From Halopseudomonas xiamenensis (GTDB lineage: Bacteria > Pseudomonadota > Gammaproteobacteria > Pseudomonadales > Pseudomonadaceae): a stretch of DNA of 64,000 bases. The stretch lies in assembly GCF_014219065.1 (NCBI RefSeq), contig NZ_JACLGO010000015.1, positions 1 through 64,000 on the forward strand, written 5' to 3'. The position numbers and the translations under genes are program-made. How positions within the stretch are numbered: the stretch's first letter is position 1; each line of letters begins with the position of its first letter. Shown here piece after piece: positions 35,134 to 43,208 of this stretch. The notes under the pieces were generated by a model. That model saw only the letters and a program-made list of their open reading frames with translations. It ran no database searches and was not told where the DNA came from.

Positions 35134-36411
35134 ATGAATCATTCAAGCAATAGCGCCGCCATCGATTTTTCGGAATTTAGAACCAGTTGGCGGGTACTCA
35201 TCCTGGCCTTGCTAGGCATTGGCATCAGCATCAATTCCTCATTGCTTTATGGCTTCGGAACCCTTGTCGTTCCGTTGGAAGAAGCCTTTGGCTGGAGCAG
35301 AAGTGCGCTGCAGGTAGCTATTACCTTTCTATTCGTGGGCGCAGTTATCTCGTTGCAACTGGTAGGCTGGTTCAATTTGCGTTTTGGGATCAAGAAAGTA
35401 ACCGCAATTTCCACGTGCTTGACGGTGCTGGGTTATTTGGCGGCCACCCAGCTCGGTGAGTCGATCTGGAGCCTTTATCTGGCATTCACGATCATTCCGA
35501 TATTGAGTATTGGCAACCTCGCTGTCACCTGGACTCAGTTACTCAACATGTGGTTTGAGAAGAATCGCGGTCTGGCGTTGGCTATTGGCCTCTCAGGAAC
35601 CGGCCTCGCCGCAGCTACTGTCCCACCGTTGCTTTCCTGGGGCATTGGCATCTGGGGCTGGCAAGCAGCCTTTATCATGCTGGCCATGATCAACCTGCTT
35701 CTGCTGTTACCCCTCACCATCTGGTGGTTTTCGGTTCCAAAACCAAAGAGCCATAAAAGCGAAGCTGACAAGCAGGCGGCCCTGCGCAGTATTACCGGAA
35801 TGACGTTCAAGGAAGGCTTCACCTCGAAGAACTTCTGGATCTGCAATATTGCCCTGGCGCTGGTGATGTCGGTGGTTATTGGGATGGTTACCAATACCAT
35901 ACCCATCTTGCGTGACCTCGGGCTCTCTGCAGAAGAAGCCGGCCTGGTATTCAGTGGTTTCGGTATTTCACTGGTTTTTGGACGAATCCTAGTCGGCTAT
36001 CTGCTGGATCGCGTGTGGGCCCCAGGCATATCGGCCATCAGTCTGGCCATGCCTGCCATTGGCTGCCTGATCCTGCTCAGCGGAACAACCGATTTCACCT
36101 TGCTCTTGCTGGCAGCAATTGCAATTGGCTTTGGTGCAGGTGCCGAGTTCGATATTGCCGCATTTTTGGTCGCCCGCTATTTCGGGCTGAAAGAGTACGG
36201 CCGGCTGTATGGCTTTCATATCGGCTTATTGACCGCTACGGCGGCTGCGGCCCCTTTATTGTTTGCCGCCTTCTTGAGCCAGACGGGGTCGTATACAACC
36301 ATGCTCGTTTACTGTCTTGTCTGCTCGATTGTGGGCCCACTGATGCTTCTGACCTTGGGTCGAGCCCCCCAATTTGAAACCCAACCCCCACTCAAGCCTG
36401 CTGTGGCCTGA
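35134..36411 (+). CDS. MFS permease
   Basis: A 425-residue twelve-helix major facilitator. The N-terminal SWRVLILALLGIGISINSSLLYGFG and the motif-A-like loop NLRFGIKKVTA between helices 2 and 3 are visible. TWTQLLNMWFEKNRGLALAIGLSGTG is a signature of the monocarboxylate/oxalate-formate-like MFS_1 group often linked to aromatic acid uptake. It is highly similar, segment by segment, to the incomplete MFS gene at 63313. GGA precedes the ATG by about 8 bases. It starts a plus-strand unit with the [2Fe-2S] ferredoxin and reductase, so uptake of an organic acid substrate is likely. Confidence 0.88.
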   Translation: MNHSSNSAAIDFSEFRTSWRVLILALLGIGISINSSLLYGFGTLVVPLEEAFGWSRSALQVAITFLFVGAVISLQLVGWFNLRFGIKKVTAISTCLTVLGYLAATQLGESIWSLYLAFTIIPILSIGNLAVTWTQLLNMWFEKNRGLALAIGLSGTGLAAATVPPLLSWGIGIWGWQAAFIMLAMINLLLLLPLTIWWFSVPKPKSHKSEADKQAALRSITGMTFKEGFTSKNFWICNIALALVMSVVIGMVTNTIPILRDLGLSAEEAGLVFSGFGISLVFGRILVGYLLDRVWAPGISAISLAMPAIGCLILLSGTTDFTLLLLAAIAIGFGAGAEFDIAAFLVARYFGLKEYGRLYGFHIGLLTATAAAAPLLFAAFLSQTGSYTTMLVYCLVCSIVGPLMLLTLGRAPQFETQPPLKPAVA

Positions 36412-36433
36412 AACCGTTGACTGGAGAAAAACA

Positions 36434-36754
36434 ATGCCAACGATAACGCTGATCGAACATAACGGTACCCAACATTCCATTGTCGGTGAAGTGGGCCAAT
36501 CCGTGATGCAAGCCGCCATGAATGCCATGATTCCCGGCATCCAGGGAGACTGCGGCGGTGCCTGCAGTTGCGCAACCTGCCATGCATTCGTTGACGAGGC
36601 CTGGGTGAACTCTGTACCACAAGCGGAAGAATGCGAGTCCGATATGCTTGAGTTCGCCAGTACACGCCAGGATAACAGCCGCCTTACCTGCCAGCTTGTC
36701 ATTCAGGATGATATGGACGGCATAGTGCTGCGCCTGCCTGAATCTCAATACTGA
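36434..36754 (+). CDS. [2Fe-2S] ferredoxin, adrenodoxin/putidaredoxin type
   Basis: A 106-residue vertebrate-type [2Fe-2S] ferredoxin. Ligands: C40-x5-C46-x2-C49 (DCGGACSCATCH) and C86 (RLTCQL); an extra Cys44 lies inside the loop. GGAG is 7 bases before the chosen ATG, 20 codons into the longer frame. Ferredoxins of this type donate electrons to class I bacterial P450s. The reductase gene follows 17 bases later, and two P450 genes in the window lack any other partner, so it probably serves them. Confidence 0.92.
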   Translation: MPTITLIEHNGTQHSIVGEVGQSVMQAAMNAMIPGIQGDCGGACSCATCHAFVDEAWVNSVPQAEECESDMLEFASTRQDNSRLTCQLVIQDDMDGIVLRLPESQY

Positions 36755-36771
36755 CGTACTCAGGAGTTGAT

Positions 36772-38007
36772 ATGTCGCTTTCGTCAGTTGTAATTGTCGG
36801 TGCCGGCCAGGCAGGTTTCCAGGTTGCCGCATCCCTGCGCCAAGGAGGCTTTTCCGGGCACATCTCGCTGATCAATAATGAACCTGGCTTGCCCTACCAA
36901 CGCCCGCCGCTATCAAAAGCTTATCTACTGGGCAAAATAGCCACATCCAACCTGGCCTTTCGCCCGGAAGCTTTTTTCGATCAGCAACAGATAGAGTTGC
37001 TGCAGGACGATGCCATCACTATTGACCGGCAGAACCGGCATGTCGTTTTGGCCAGTGGCAAGAGCCTGCAATACGATCATCTGGTACTGGCTACAGGCGC
37101 GCACAACCGCCCTCTTTCGGTACCCGGCGATGACCTTCAAGGTGTATTTGGCATCAAGACCCTGGCCGACGCCGACGCGCTGGCCCCCAGGGTAAAAGAC
37201 GCTCGTAACGTCGTGGTGATTGGCTCAGGCTTCATCGGTCTGGAATTTGCCGCCGTTGCCGCGGCATTGGGAGCGTCGGTTCATGTGGTGGATCTCGGGG
37301 ATCGGCCCATGGCCAGGGCGGTTTCCAGCGACATGGCCGCCGTTTTCCGCCAGACACATGAATCCTGGGGCGTCCAGTTTCATTTTCATCAGGGCGTCAC
37401 CCGACTCATCGGCGAAAATGGCCAGATTACCGCGATTGAAACCACTGACGGCAAGGTATTGCCCGCCGAACTCCTAGTCTACGGCATCGGTGTCATACCC
37501 AATATAACCATCGCCAATGAGGCGGGACTGGCAATCGAGAACGGTATCAAGGTCGACGCTAACCTGCTGACCTCCGATCCGCACATATCGGCCATAGGCG
37601 ACGTTGCCTGTTTCCCATGCATCCAGAATGAAGGTGAGCATACCCGTATCGAATCAGTGCCTAACGCTATGGAACAGGCGCGAACCCTAGCCAGCAGGCT
37701 CTTGGGCAACGCCAAGCCATTTGATGCAGTACCCTGGTTCTGGACTGATCAAGGTAACCTGAAATTGCAGATCGCTGGCCTTTCCACCGGCTATGACAGC
37801 ACGGTCAGACTGGGTTCGGAAGCAACACAGCAGTTCTCGGTACTGTGTTTCCGTAAGGGCCAGTTGGTTGCTGTCGAATCCTGCAATCGTCCCGGGGATC
37901 ACCTGGCAGGAAAAAAAATTCTCTCTCGTCCACCGGAGCTTACCTCTGCCGAGGCCAGCGCACCCGGCTTCGATCTCAAAATCTGGGAACTGGCTCATCG
38001 TCCTTAG
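36772..38007 (+). CDS. FAD-dependent ferredoxin reductase (putidaredoxin reductase-like)
   Basis: A 411-residue flavoprotein that passes electrons from NAD(P)H to a [2Fe-2S] ferredoxin. The FAD motif is VIVGAGQAGFQVAASL, the NADH motif VVVIGSGFIGLEFAAVAAALG, and the second FAD segment HISAIGDVACFPC. The C-terminal dimer/ferredoxin-interface domain is WFWTDQGNLKLQIAGL. AGGAG precedes the ATG. Immediately downstream of the ferredoxin gene, it completes a P450 redox chain. Confidence 0.93.
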   Translation: MSLSSVVIVGAGQAGFQVAASLRQGGFSGHISLINNEPGLPYQRPPLSKAYLLGKIATSNLAFRPEAFFDQQQIELLQDDAITIDRQNRHVVLASGKSLQYDHLVLATGAHNRPLSVPGDDLQGVFGIKTLADADALAPRVKDARNVVVIGSGFIGLEFAAVAAALGASVHVVDLGDRPMARAVSSDMAAVFRQTHESWGVQFHFHQGVTRLIGENGQITAIETTDGKVLPAELLVYGIGVIPNITIANEAGLAIENGIKVDANLLTSDPHISAIGDVACFPCIQNEGEHTRIESVPNAMEQARTLASRLLGNAKPFDAVPWFWTDQGNLKLQIAGLSTGYDSTVRLGSEATQQFSVLCFRKGQLVAVESCNRPGDHLAGKKILSRPPELTSAEASAPGFDLKIWELAHRP

Positions 38008-38074
38008 TCAGTGATTGTTTAACCCCGGACACCCACCAGGATGAAAGGGGTTTTTCAATTCAGGAGCCAGCAGT

Positions 38075-39268
38075 TTGGATACCCGTACCACAGCCCCTAC
38101 GCAGCCCACGCTGTCGATCATTTTCATCGTCTGCTTCAACTTCATGTCATATGTGGCCAGCGGACTGCCTTTGGCGGTACTGCCCGGCTTTATCCTCAAC
38201 GAACTCGAATTCGGCACTGTCTGGGCTGGTATCGTGATCGGTGCACAGTATGTGGGAACACTGCTGTCTCGACCATTGGCCGGCTTGCTTGCCGATCGCT
38301 TCGGGGCCAAATCCGCTGTCATCATTGGACTCGTCGCCCTCGTTCTTTGCGGGATACTGACCACACTGGCCATCGTGATGTATTCCTCGCCCTGGCTCAG
38401 CATTTGGCTCCTACTCGGCACCCGCGTGATCCAAGGCTTCGCTTCAGCGATGGTTTCCACTCCGTGCTGTACCTGGGCTATCGGCTTGCACGGCAAACCG
38501 CATACCGCACGGGTAATGTCTTGGAACGGCATTGCCGCCTATGGCGGTATCGCCGTCGGCGCGCCACTGGGGGTGTTGATCAGAGACCAGTTCAACCTGG
38601 CCAGCATCGGGATGTGCATCGTATTGCTCGGACTGTTTGCGCTACTGGTGGCGGTCGTCAGACGCCCCGCGCCGCTGGGGCGCGGCGAGCGACTACCCTT
38701 TCTCCACGTGTTGTGCTCGGTATTGCCCAACGGTCTGGTACTGGTCTGCAGTTCGGCCGGTTTCGGCAGTCTGACCGCCTTCATCGCGCTCTATTTTGAT
38801 AGTCTCGGCTGGTCGAACGCCGCTTGGTGCCTGACGGGCTTTGGTATCGCCTTTATCTTTGCCAGGCTCGCCACGCCCAATGTGATACCACGTTTCGGTG
38901 GCTATCCTGTCGTGAAGCTATGTCTTTCAATACAAGGCTTGGGGCTGCTGCTGGTTTGGCTGGCACCCTTGCCCGAGGTCGCGATTCTCGGTGCATCCCT
39001 CACTGGGCTGGGAGTGTCCTGGGTATACCCGGGACTGGCGGTGGAAACGCTGGCACGCACCCCGGACGCCAATCGCAATTCCGCACTGAGCGCGCTTTCG
39101 CTGTTCTTCGATATAGCGGTGGGTTTGGCAGGTCCGTTGATGGGGCTGCTCGCTGCCAGTTCAGGTTTCGCCGAGGTTTTTCTCGGTTCGGCGCTGCTGG
39201 CAGGCGCCGGTTTCATACTGGTTATGGCCCTGCGCCGGGCGGCCCGCCAGCCAGTACTGACATCCTGA
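38075..39268 (+). CDS. MFS transporter, YfcJ/YhhS-like
   Basis: A 397-residue twelve-helix permease. The start is TTG, since no ATG or GTG fits; CAGGAG lies about 9 bases upstream and the product begins MDTRTTAPTQPTLSIIFIVCFNF. Motif A is GLLADRFGAKSAVI, and the central RVIQGFASAMVSTPCCTWAIGLHGKPHTARVMSWNGIAAYGG region matches the YfcJ/YhhS (UPF0226) group of arabinose-efflux-type permeases. Two adjacent Cys in helix 4 are unusual. It follows the reductase gene by 67 bases. Substrate unknown; efflux of a metabolite is likely. Confidence 0.82.
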   Translation: MDTRTTAPTQPTLSIIFIVCFNFMSYVASGLPLAVLPGFILNELEFGTVWAGIVIGAQYVGTLLSRPLAGLLADRFGAKSAVIIGLVALVLCGILTTLAIVMYSSPWLSIWLLLGTRVIQGFASAMVSTPCCTWAIGLHGKPHTARVMSWNGIAAYGGIAVGAPLGVLIRDQFNLASIGMCIVLLGLFALLVAVVRRPAPLGRGERLPFLHVLCSVLPNGLVLVCSSAGFGSLTAFIALYFDSLGWSNAAWCLTGFGIAFIFARLATPNVIPRFGGYPVVKLCLSIQGLGLLLVWLAPLPEVAILGASLTGLGVSWVYPGLAVETLARTPDANRNSALSALSLFFDIAVGLAGPLMGLLAASSGFAEVFLGSALLAGAGFILVMALRRAARQPVLTS

Positions 39269-39328
39269 GCCCAAGACAGCCTGCATCCTCAGGTTCAGCA
39301 AAGAGCAAGTAGTCCACACACGTCATCT

Positions 39329-39372
39329 GAGTGATCGCTACGGACGCAAGTTACCGCTATATTTGGTCTTCC
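39329..39372 (+). pseudogene. Short orphan fragment resembling a Bcr/CflA-type MFS gene
   Basis: Twenty-three consecutive bases (39329-39351) are identical to 45371-45393 inside the Bcr/CflA MFS gene, and the next 20 are similar. Translated, it reads LSDRYGRKLPLYLVF, the motif-A loop of the same family. No surrounding MFS sequence is present, so it is a relic. Confidence 0.5.
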
Positions 39373-39505
39373 CTGAAAGCCTACATATCTTATCTCCCCT
39401 GCTCTCGGCTCCTGCTACGCATGGGATATGCGGCAAATAAGCCAGCACCACATATTTTCATACTCCAGCCAAAATCACTTTACAAAATAAACACAGTATA
39501 TATTA

Positions 39506-39519
39506 TGACAACATTGTCA
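39506..39519. promoter_or_regulatory. 14-bp palindrome before the flavin monooxygenase gene
   Basis: TGACAA-CA-TTGTCA is a perfect inverted repeat, with outer CACAGT (39492-39497) and ACTGTG (39519-39524) also complementary. It lies 27-40 bases before the start codon at 39546, over the likely promoter. A TetR gene follows the monooxygenase gene, so this is a plausible operator for it. Confidence 0.5.
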
Positions 39520-39545
39520 CTGTGATAAAAAATACAAGGTGAGAA

Positions 39546-40766
39546 ATGCAAATAGCCCACGAGACATCCGAAGACCTCCACCCCACTCCCGTAACGGCCG
39601 TACGCAAGCTGTTGCCACTAATCGAAAGGCATGCCGCGCAATGTGAGCAGGAAGGCCGTGTCCTGGATGAGGTAATTGAGGCACTGGAGCAGGCCGGGCT
39701 GTTCCAGATGATGTTTCCCAAACGGGCTGGAGGATCGGGGCACAAGATCATCACTCACATCGAAACTGTGGCCGAAATAGCAAAGGCTTGCCCTGGCACC
39801 GCCTGGGCCTTCAGCCTGCTTTCCGGAGTAACCGCGTCAGTCGCATCCATGCCCCCGGCAATTTCAGAGTTGGTCTTCAAGACAGGGGCAGAGCGAGTTT
39901 GCAGCGTCGCTGCGCAAACCGGCACTGCGCAGGCAACAGAAGATGGGTATGCCATCAGTGGCCGATGGGGATACGCATCGGGCTGTCTGCACGCCGACTG
40001 GGCACTCAACGGGGTAAAAATCATCGACGAGCAGGACCAGGTAATTGATGCCGGGTTCGCCCTCATGCCACTGCAGCATCCACAGGTGCGAATCGAGAAC
40101 ACATGGCATGTAGCCGGAGTTTGTGGCTCCGGCAGTAACACCGTCGTTGCGGAAAATATCGTAGTCGCCCCCATTCAGATATTGCGCTATTCCGAACTGC
40201 GACGCAGCAACGCGGCTGATCCCAAGGTACTGGCTGCCATGGAGCCCAGAGATCGCTGGCCAGTCGAACCTCTTTTTCCTCTAGGCGTCCTCGCTCCTAT
40301 GCTGGGCGCCGCCAGCGCCATGCTGGAAAAGGTTCGGAAGAGCTTGCCCGAACGCCAGATCATCGGCTGGCGCTACGACAGCCAGAGCGAGTCGCAGGTG
40401 TTCGTACAGCAACTGGGTGAGGCTGCAATGGAAATCGATTCCGCTTGGCTGCATATCCGCCGTGCTGCGGAGCAAATTGACAATACTGCACAGATAGCCC
40501 CATTGAACGGCTTTGAAAAAGCCTGTATTCAGGCGGACTGCGGCTATGCCATGGGTCTCCTGCGCAAAGCAGGCGAGCGTCTGATGGACATCGCCGGCCC
40601 CGCCGCGTTTGCTCAGAACAATTCCCTGCAACGCCTGTGGCGAGATCTGAATGTGGGCAGTCGTCATACCGCACTGAACACAAGACTTTCACTCGAACTC
40701 TATGGACGCGCTCTGACCGAACGGGAATCGAATCTTCTACTTTTACCCGAAATAAAGAGACAATAA
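39546..40766 (+). CDS. Group D flavin-dependent monooxygenase (HsaA-like), oxygenase component
   Basis: A 406-residue acyl-CoA-dehydrogenase-fold protein of the two-component monooxygenase class. Diagnostic segments are RVLDEVIEALEQAGLFQMMFPKRAGGSG, ACPGTAWAFSLLSG, ISGRWGYASGCLHADWAL, WHVAGVCGSGSNTVVAENIVVP-like (here VVAENIVVAPIQ) and the C-terminal LQRLWRDLNVGSRHTALN. It lacks the acyl-CoA dehydrogenase catalytic Glu and would use reduced FMN/FAD from a separate reductase to hydroxylate an aromatic ring, as HsaA does for a steroid-derived phenol. The only flavin reductase in the window is the fusion at 43209. AAGGTGAG precedes the ATG. Confidence 0.85.
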   Translation: MQIAHETSEDLHPTPVTAVRKLLPLIERHAAQCEQEGRVLDEVIEALEQAGLFQMMFPKRAGGSGHKIITHIETVAEIAKACPGTAWAFSLLSGVTASVASMPPAISELVFKTGAERVCSVAAQTGTAQATEDGYAISGRWGYASGCLHADWALNGVKIIDEQDQVIDAGFALMPLQHPQVRIENTWHVAGVCGSGSNTVVAENIVVAPIQILRYSELRRSNAADPKVLAAMEPRDRWPVEPLFPLGVLAPMLGAASAMLEKVRKSLPERQIIGWRYDSQSESQVFVQQLGEAAMEIDSAWLHIRRAAEQIDNTAQIAPLNGFEKACIQADCGYAMGLLRKAGERLMDIAGPAAFAQNNSLQRLWRDLNVGSRHTALNTRLSLELYGRALTERESNLLLLPEIKRQ

Positions 40767-40817
40767 AGGTTCCCCTCCGCACACGGCCGGTTCGAACTTT
40801 GACGGATAGGAATTGAG

Positions 40818-41519
40818 ATGAACAACGAAACTGCACGCCCGACCAAGATGGACGAAGAGCTCGATTTTCGGGTGAGAGTCGCTCGCGAGAAGCGTGAACG
40901 CATGCGACAGCGCCTGCTCTTCGCAGCACTGGATGTATTTCTGGTGAGCGAACGCACTAAACCGCCAGTTATTGATGATGTCATTCTCAAGGCCGGGGTT
41001 TCTAGAGGAACCTTCTACAAATACTTCGACTCTCTGGATGAGGTGCTGGCAGAGCTCGGCCAGCAAATGGCAGATGAGATGATCGAAACCTATGAGCGGA
41101 TTTTTGCGCAGCTTTCCGACCCTGCCGCCAAGGTAGTTGCCGGACCGCTTCTGTCGCTTACCCATGCCGGCATGCAACCACAGAAGGTGGCATTCACCTC
41201 AAAGGTCGATTTTGTCGGCTACCTGTCTCTCAGCAAGCGCCTCGGCAGCATTGTCACAGCCTGCCTGAATGAAGCTAAACAGAGCGGTGCCGTACACTTC
41301 GCGTCACTTGATGCCGCTACCGATTACATCATCGGGGCCACGGTCGAAGGCTCACGAAGAATGATGCATAACCAACTGTTCGATAAGGAATACCTGCATG
41401 AATTGGTATTGCTTATCATGCGTGGATTTGGCATGAGCAACGAACAGGCCACGCAGGCAATCAATATCGCATGGGAACAACTCAACAGCCATTCTGACAA
41501 CTTGCCCTGGTGGCACTGA
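40818..41519 (+). CDS. TetR-family transcriptional regulator (second)
   Basis: A 233-residue TetR regulator with a charged N-terminal tail (RVRVAREKRERMRQRLL). The helix-turn-helix is PVIDDVILKAGVSRGTFYKYFDSLDEVLAEL and the effector domain carries LSLTHAGMQPQKVAFTSKVDFVGYLSLSKRL. It starts 51 bases after the monooxygenase stop on the same strand, with GGAAT-GAG before the ATG. It is probably in the same transcript and may autoregulate through the palindrome at 39506. The ligand is unknown. Confidence 0.88.
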   Translation: MNNETARPTKMDEELDFRVRVAREKRERMRQRLLFAALDVFLVSERTKPPVIDDVILKAGVSRGTFYKYFDSLDEVLAELGQQMADEMIETYERIFAQLSDPAAKVVAGPLLSLTHAGMQPQKVAFTSKVDFVGYLSLSKRLGSIVTACLNEAKQSGAVHFASLDAATDYIIGATVEGSRRMMHNQLFDKEYLHELVLLIMRGFGMSNEQATQAINIAWEQLNSHSDNLPWWH

Positions 41520-41554
41520 CGGGGCAGCCATTTCAAGCGGGAGGAAAGAAGGAG

Positions 41555-41691
41555 ATGCCATTAAATAAAAACCTGAAGTTCTAAACACACAAAATTACAG
41601 GCAATGGCTCGACTATAGCTGGAACTCTCTCATTGCCGGTAACAACCACCTCTCCGAACTCAAGACGTTCGCGACTGATGTCGTGATCTAG
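41555..41691 (+). pseudogene. Possible frameshifted small gene remnant
   Basis: An excellent ribosome site (GGAGG and AAGGAG) precedes ATG 41555, but that frame stops after nine codons (MPLNKNLKF). In the neighbouring frame the following 41 codons read like natural protein (NYRQWLDYSWNSLIAG... ending at TAG 41689-41691). One indel in the A-rich run at 41563-41571 would join them. I recognise no family, so this is tentative. Confidence 0.25.
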
Positions 41692-41765
41692 GAGTCGTGT
41701 TCCCAAAATAAAAACAAGAAAGCCGACCTCTCTTGCCTGTAAGACGGGTCAGCCAGGAGATGAAA

Positions 41766-43139
41766 ATGAAAGCCTTGTACTCTATTGCATGTGGAACCCT
41801 CCTTGGTCTCGCGGGCGCGGCTCAAGCCACCGTCGATGCCGCTCAAATCCCAAACCATGACAGTGGGTTAACCCTCTTTGGCAGTAATCAGGCGGGCAAT
41901 CACGACGGAACAATACCACCCTATAGTGGTGGCCTGACTCAGGCACCAGCCGACTTCAAACCCGATAGCGGATTCTGGACCAACCCATTCAAGGATGAAG
42001 AACCACTGCTACGCATCGATGCGCAAAATGCTGATCAGTATGCAGACAGGTTGAGTGATGGCCAGCGTCATCTGCTGAAACAGTTCCCTACCTATCATCT
42101 CAACATCTACCCGACCCATCGGACCGCGGCCTACCCTACGCATGTACTTGAAGCCACCGCCCGCAACGCGGAGCAGTGCAATACCACCAAAGATAATCTG
42201 GCAGTCGAAACAGCATGCCGAGGCGGTCTGCCCTTTCCCGCGCCGGCCAACGGCAACGAGGTCATGTGGAACCAGTTGCTTGGCTATATAGGGGATACGG
42301 CGATCCAGGCTCAGCACAACCGTTCATGGCGAATAGCGCGCAACGGCGCCAGAACCATGACGGCCGACCAGTCGACCTTCAGTGAGCGCCCTTATTACCA
42401 GACAGGACTGGGTGACCGCGATCCTCAGATGTTCTGGCGGACCTACTCGATTACCCAGAGCCCTGCCCGCAAGGCCGGGGAGATCACCGGTGTGTTCGAC
42501 TACCTGGACACTGTCAGCAAACCGCGACGGGCCTGGAGCTATACCACCGGCCAACGCAGGGTAAAGCTTGCTCCGGAATTTGCCTATGACACACCAGTGG
42601 CCAGCCTGGGTGGTGGGCTCCTGTTCGATGAACTGTTTCTGTTCTCCGGCAAGATGGATCGCTTTGACTTCCAGTACAAGGGCGTCAAGGAAATGTATAT
42701 CCCCTATAACAACTATGACCTGTATACCCCCGCCGGTCAGTGCGACACCGAAGGGCAGTTCGTTGGTTCGCACATCAATCCCGCTTGTGAGCGCTTCGAA
42801 CTGCATCGTGTCAGAGTCGTAGAAGCTACCCTCAAGCCCGGCATGCGGCATGCCTATTCAAAGAGGACCTATTACCTCGACGAGGATCTCAGCGGAGCGG
42901 GCATGTTCGACGCTTTTGACCAGAACAGCGACCTGCACCGTGCCCTCTTCAATACCATGATCCAACTCTATGATCAGAAAATTCCATGGGCAGTCCGTAG
43001 TCATACCTACGATTTCAATAGAGGCATGCTTACCGTACTGGGTGATGCCTACACAGGCGGCTTCAAGGTCATGCCGGAACCACTCCCTGAGCGCCACCTG
43101 AACCCTGAGGCCATCACTGCACGGGAAACCGTGCGCTAA
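41766..43139 (+). CDS. DUF1329 outer-membrane-associated protein (first of three)
   Basis: A 457-residue exported protein. The start at 41766 has AGGAG six bases upstream and gives a clean signal peptide (KALYSIACGTLLGLAGAAQA). DUF1329 hallmarks: IYPTHRTAAYP, CRGGLPFPAPANGNEVMWN, SKPRRAWSYTTGQRRVKLAPEF and LLFDELFLFSGKMDRFDF. DUF1329 proteins (LolB-like beta fold) are nearly always encoded with DUF1302 outer-membrane proteins in hydrocarbon, sterol and terpenoid degraders, and are thought to help hydrophobic compounds cross the envelope. A strong hairpin follows the stop. Confidence 0.88.
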   Translation: MKALYSIACGTLLGLAGAAQATVDAAQIPNHDSGLTLFGSNQAGNHDGTIPPYSGGLTQAPADFKPDSGFWTNPFKDEEPLLRIDAQNADQYADRLSDGQRHLLKQFPTYHLNIYPTHRTAAYPTHVLEATARNAEQCNTTKDNLAVETACRGGLPFPAPANGNEVMWNQLLGYIGDTAIQAQHNRSWRIARNGARTMTADQSTFSERPYYQTGLGDRDPQMFWRTYSITQSPARKAGEITGVFDYLDTVSKPRRAWSYTTGQRRVKLAPEFAYDTPVASLGGGLLFDELFLFSGKMDRFDFQYKGVKEMYIPYNNYDLYTPAGQCDTEGQFVGSHINPACERFELHRVRVVEATLKPGMRHAYSKRTYYLDEDLSGAGMFDAFDQNSDLHRALFNTMIQLYDQKIPWAVRSHTYDFNRGMLTVLGDAYTGGFKVMPEPLPERHLNPEAITARETVR

Positions 43140-43146
43140 CCTGACT

Positions 43147-43176
43147 CCCCCCTCGCTTCAGGTCAAGTGAGGGGGG
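43147..43176 (+). terminator. Stem-loop after the first DUF1329 gene
   Basis: CCCCCCTC (43147-43154) pairs with GAGGGGGG (43169-43176), extended by four inner pairs around a 6-base loop. It starts 7 bases past the stop codon. There is no T-run, but the hairpin is very stable. Confidence 0.6.
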
Positions 43177-43208
43177 GATGAGTCTTGCCACAACCGGAGG
43201 AATAAGAA

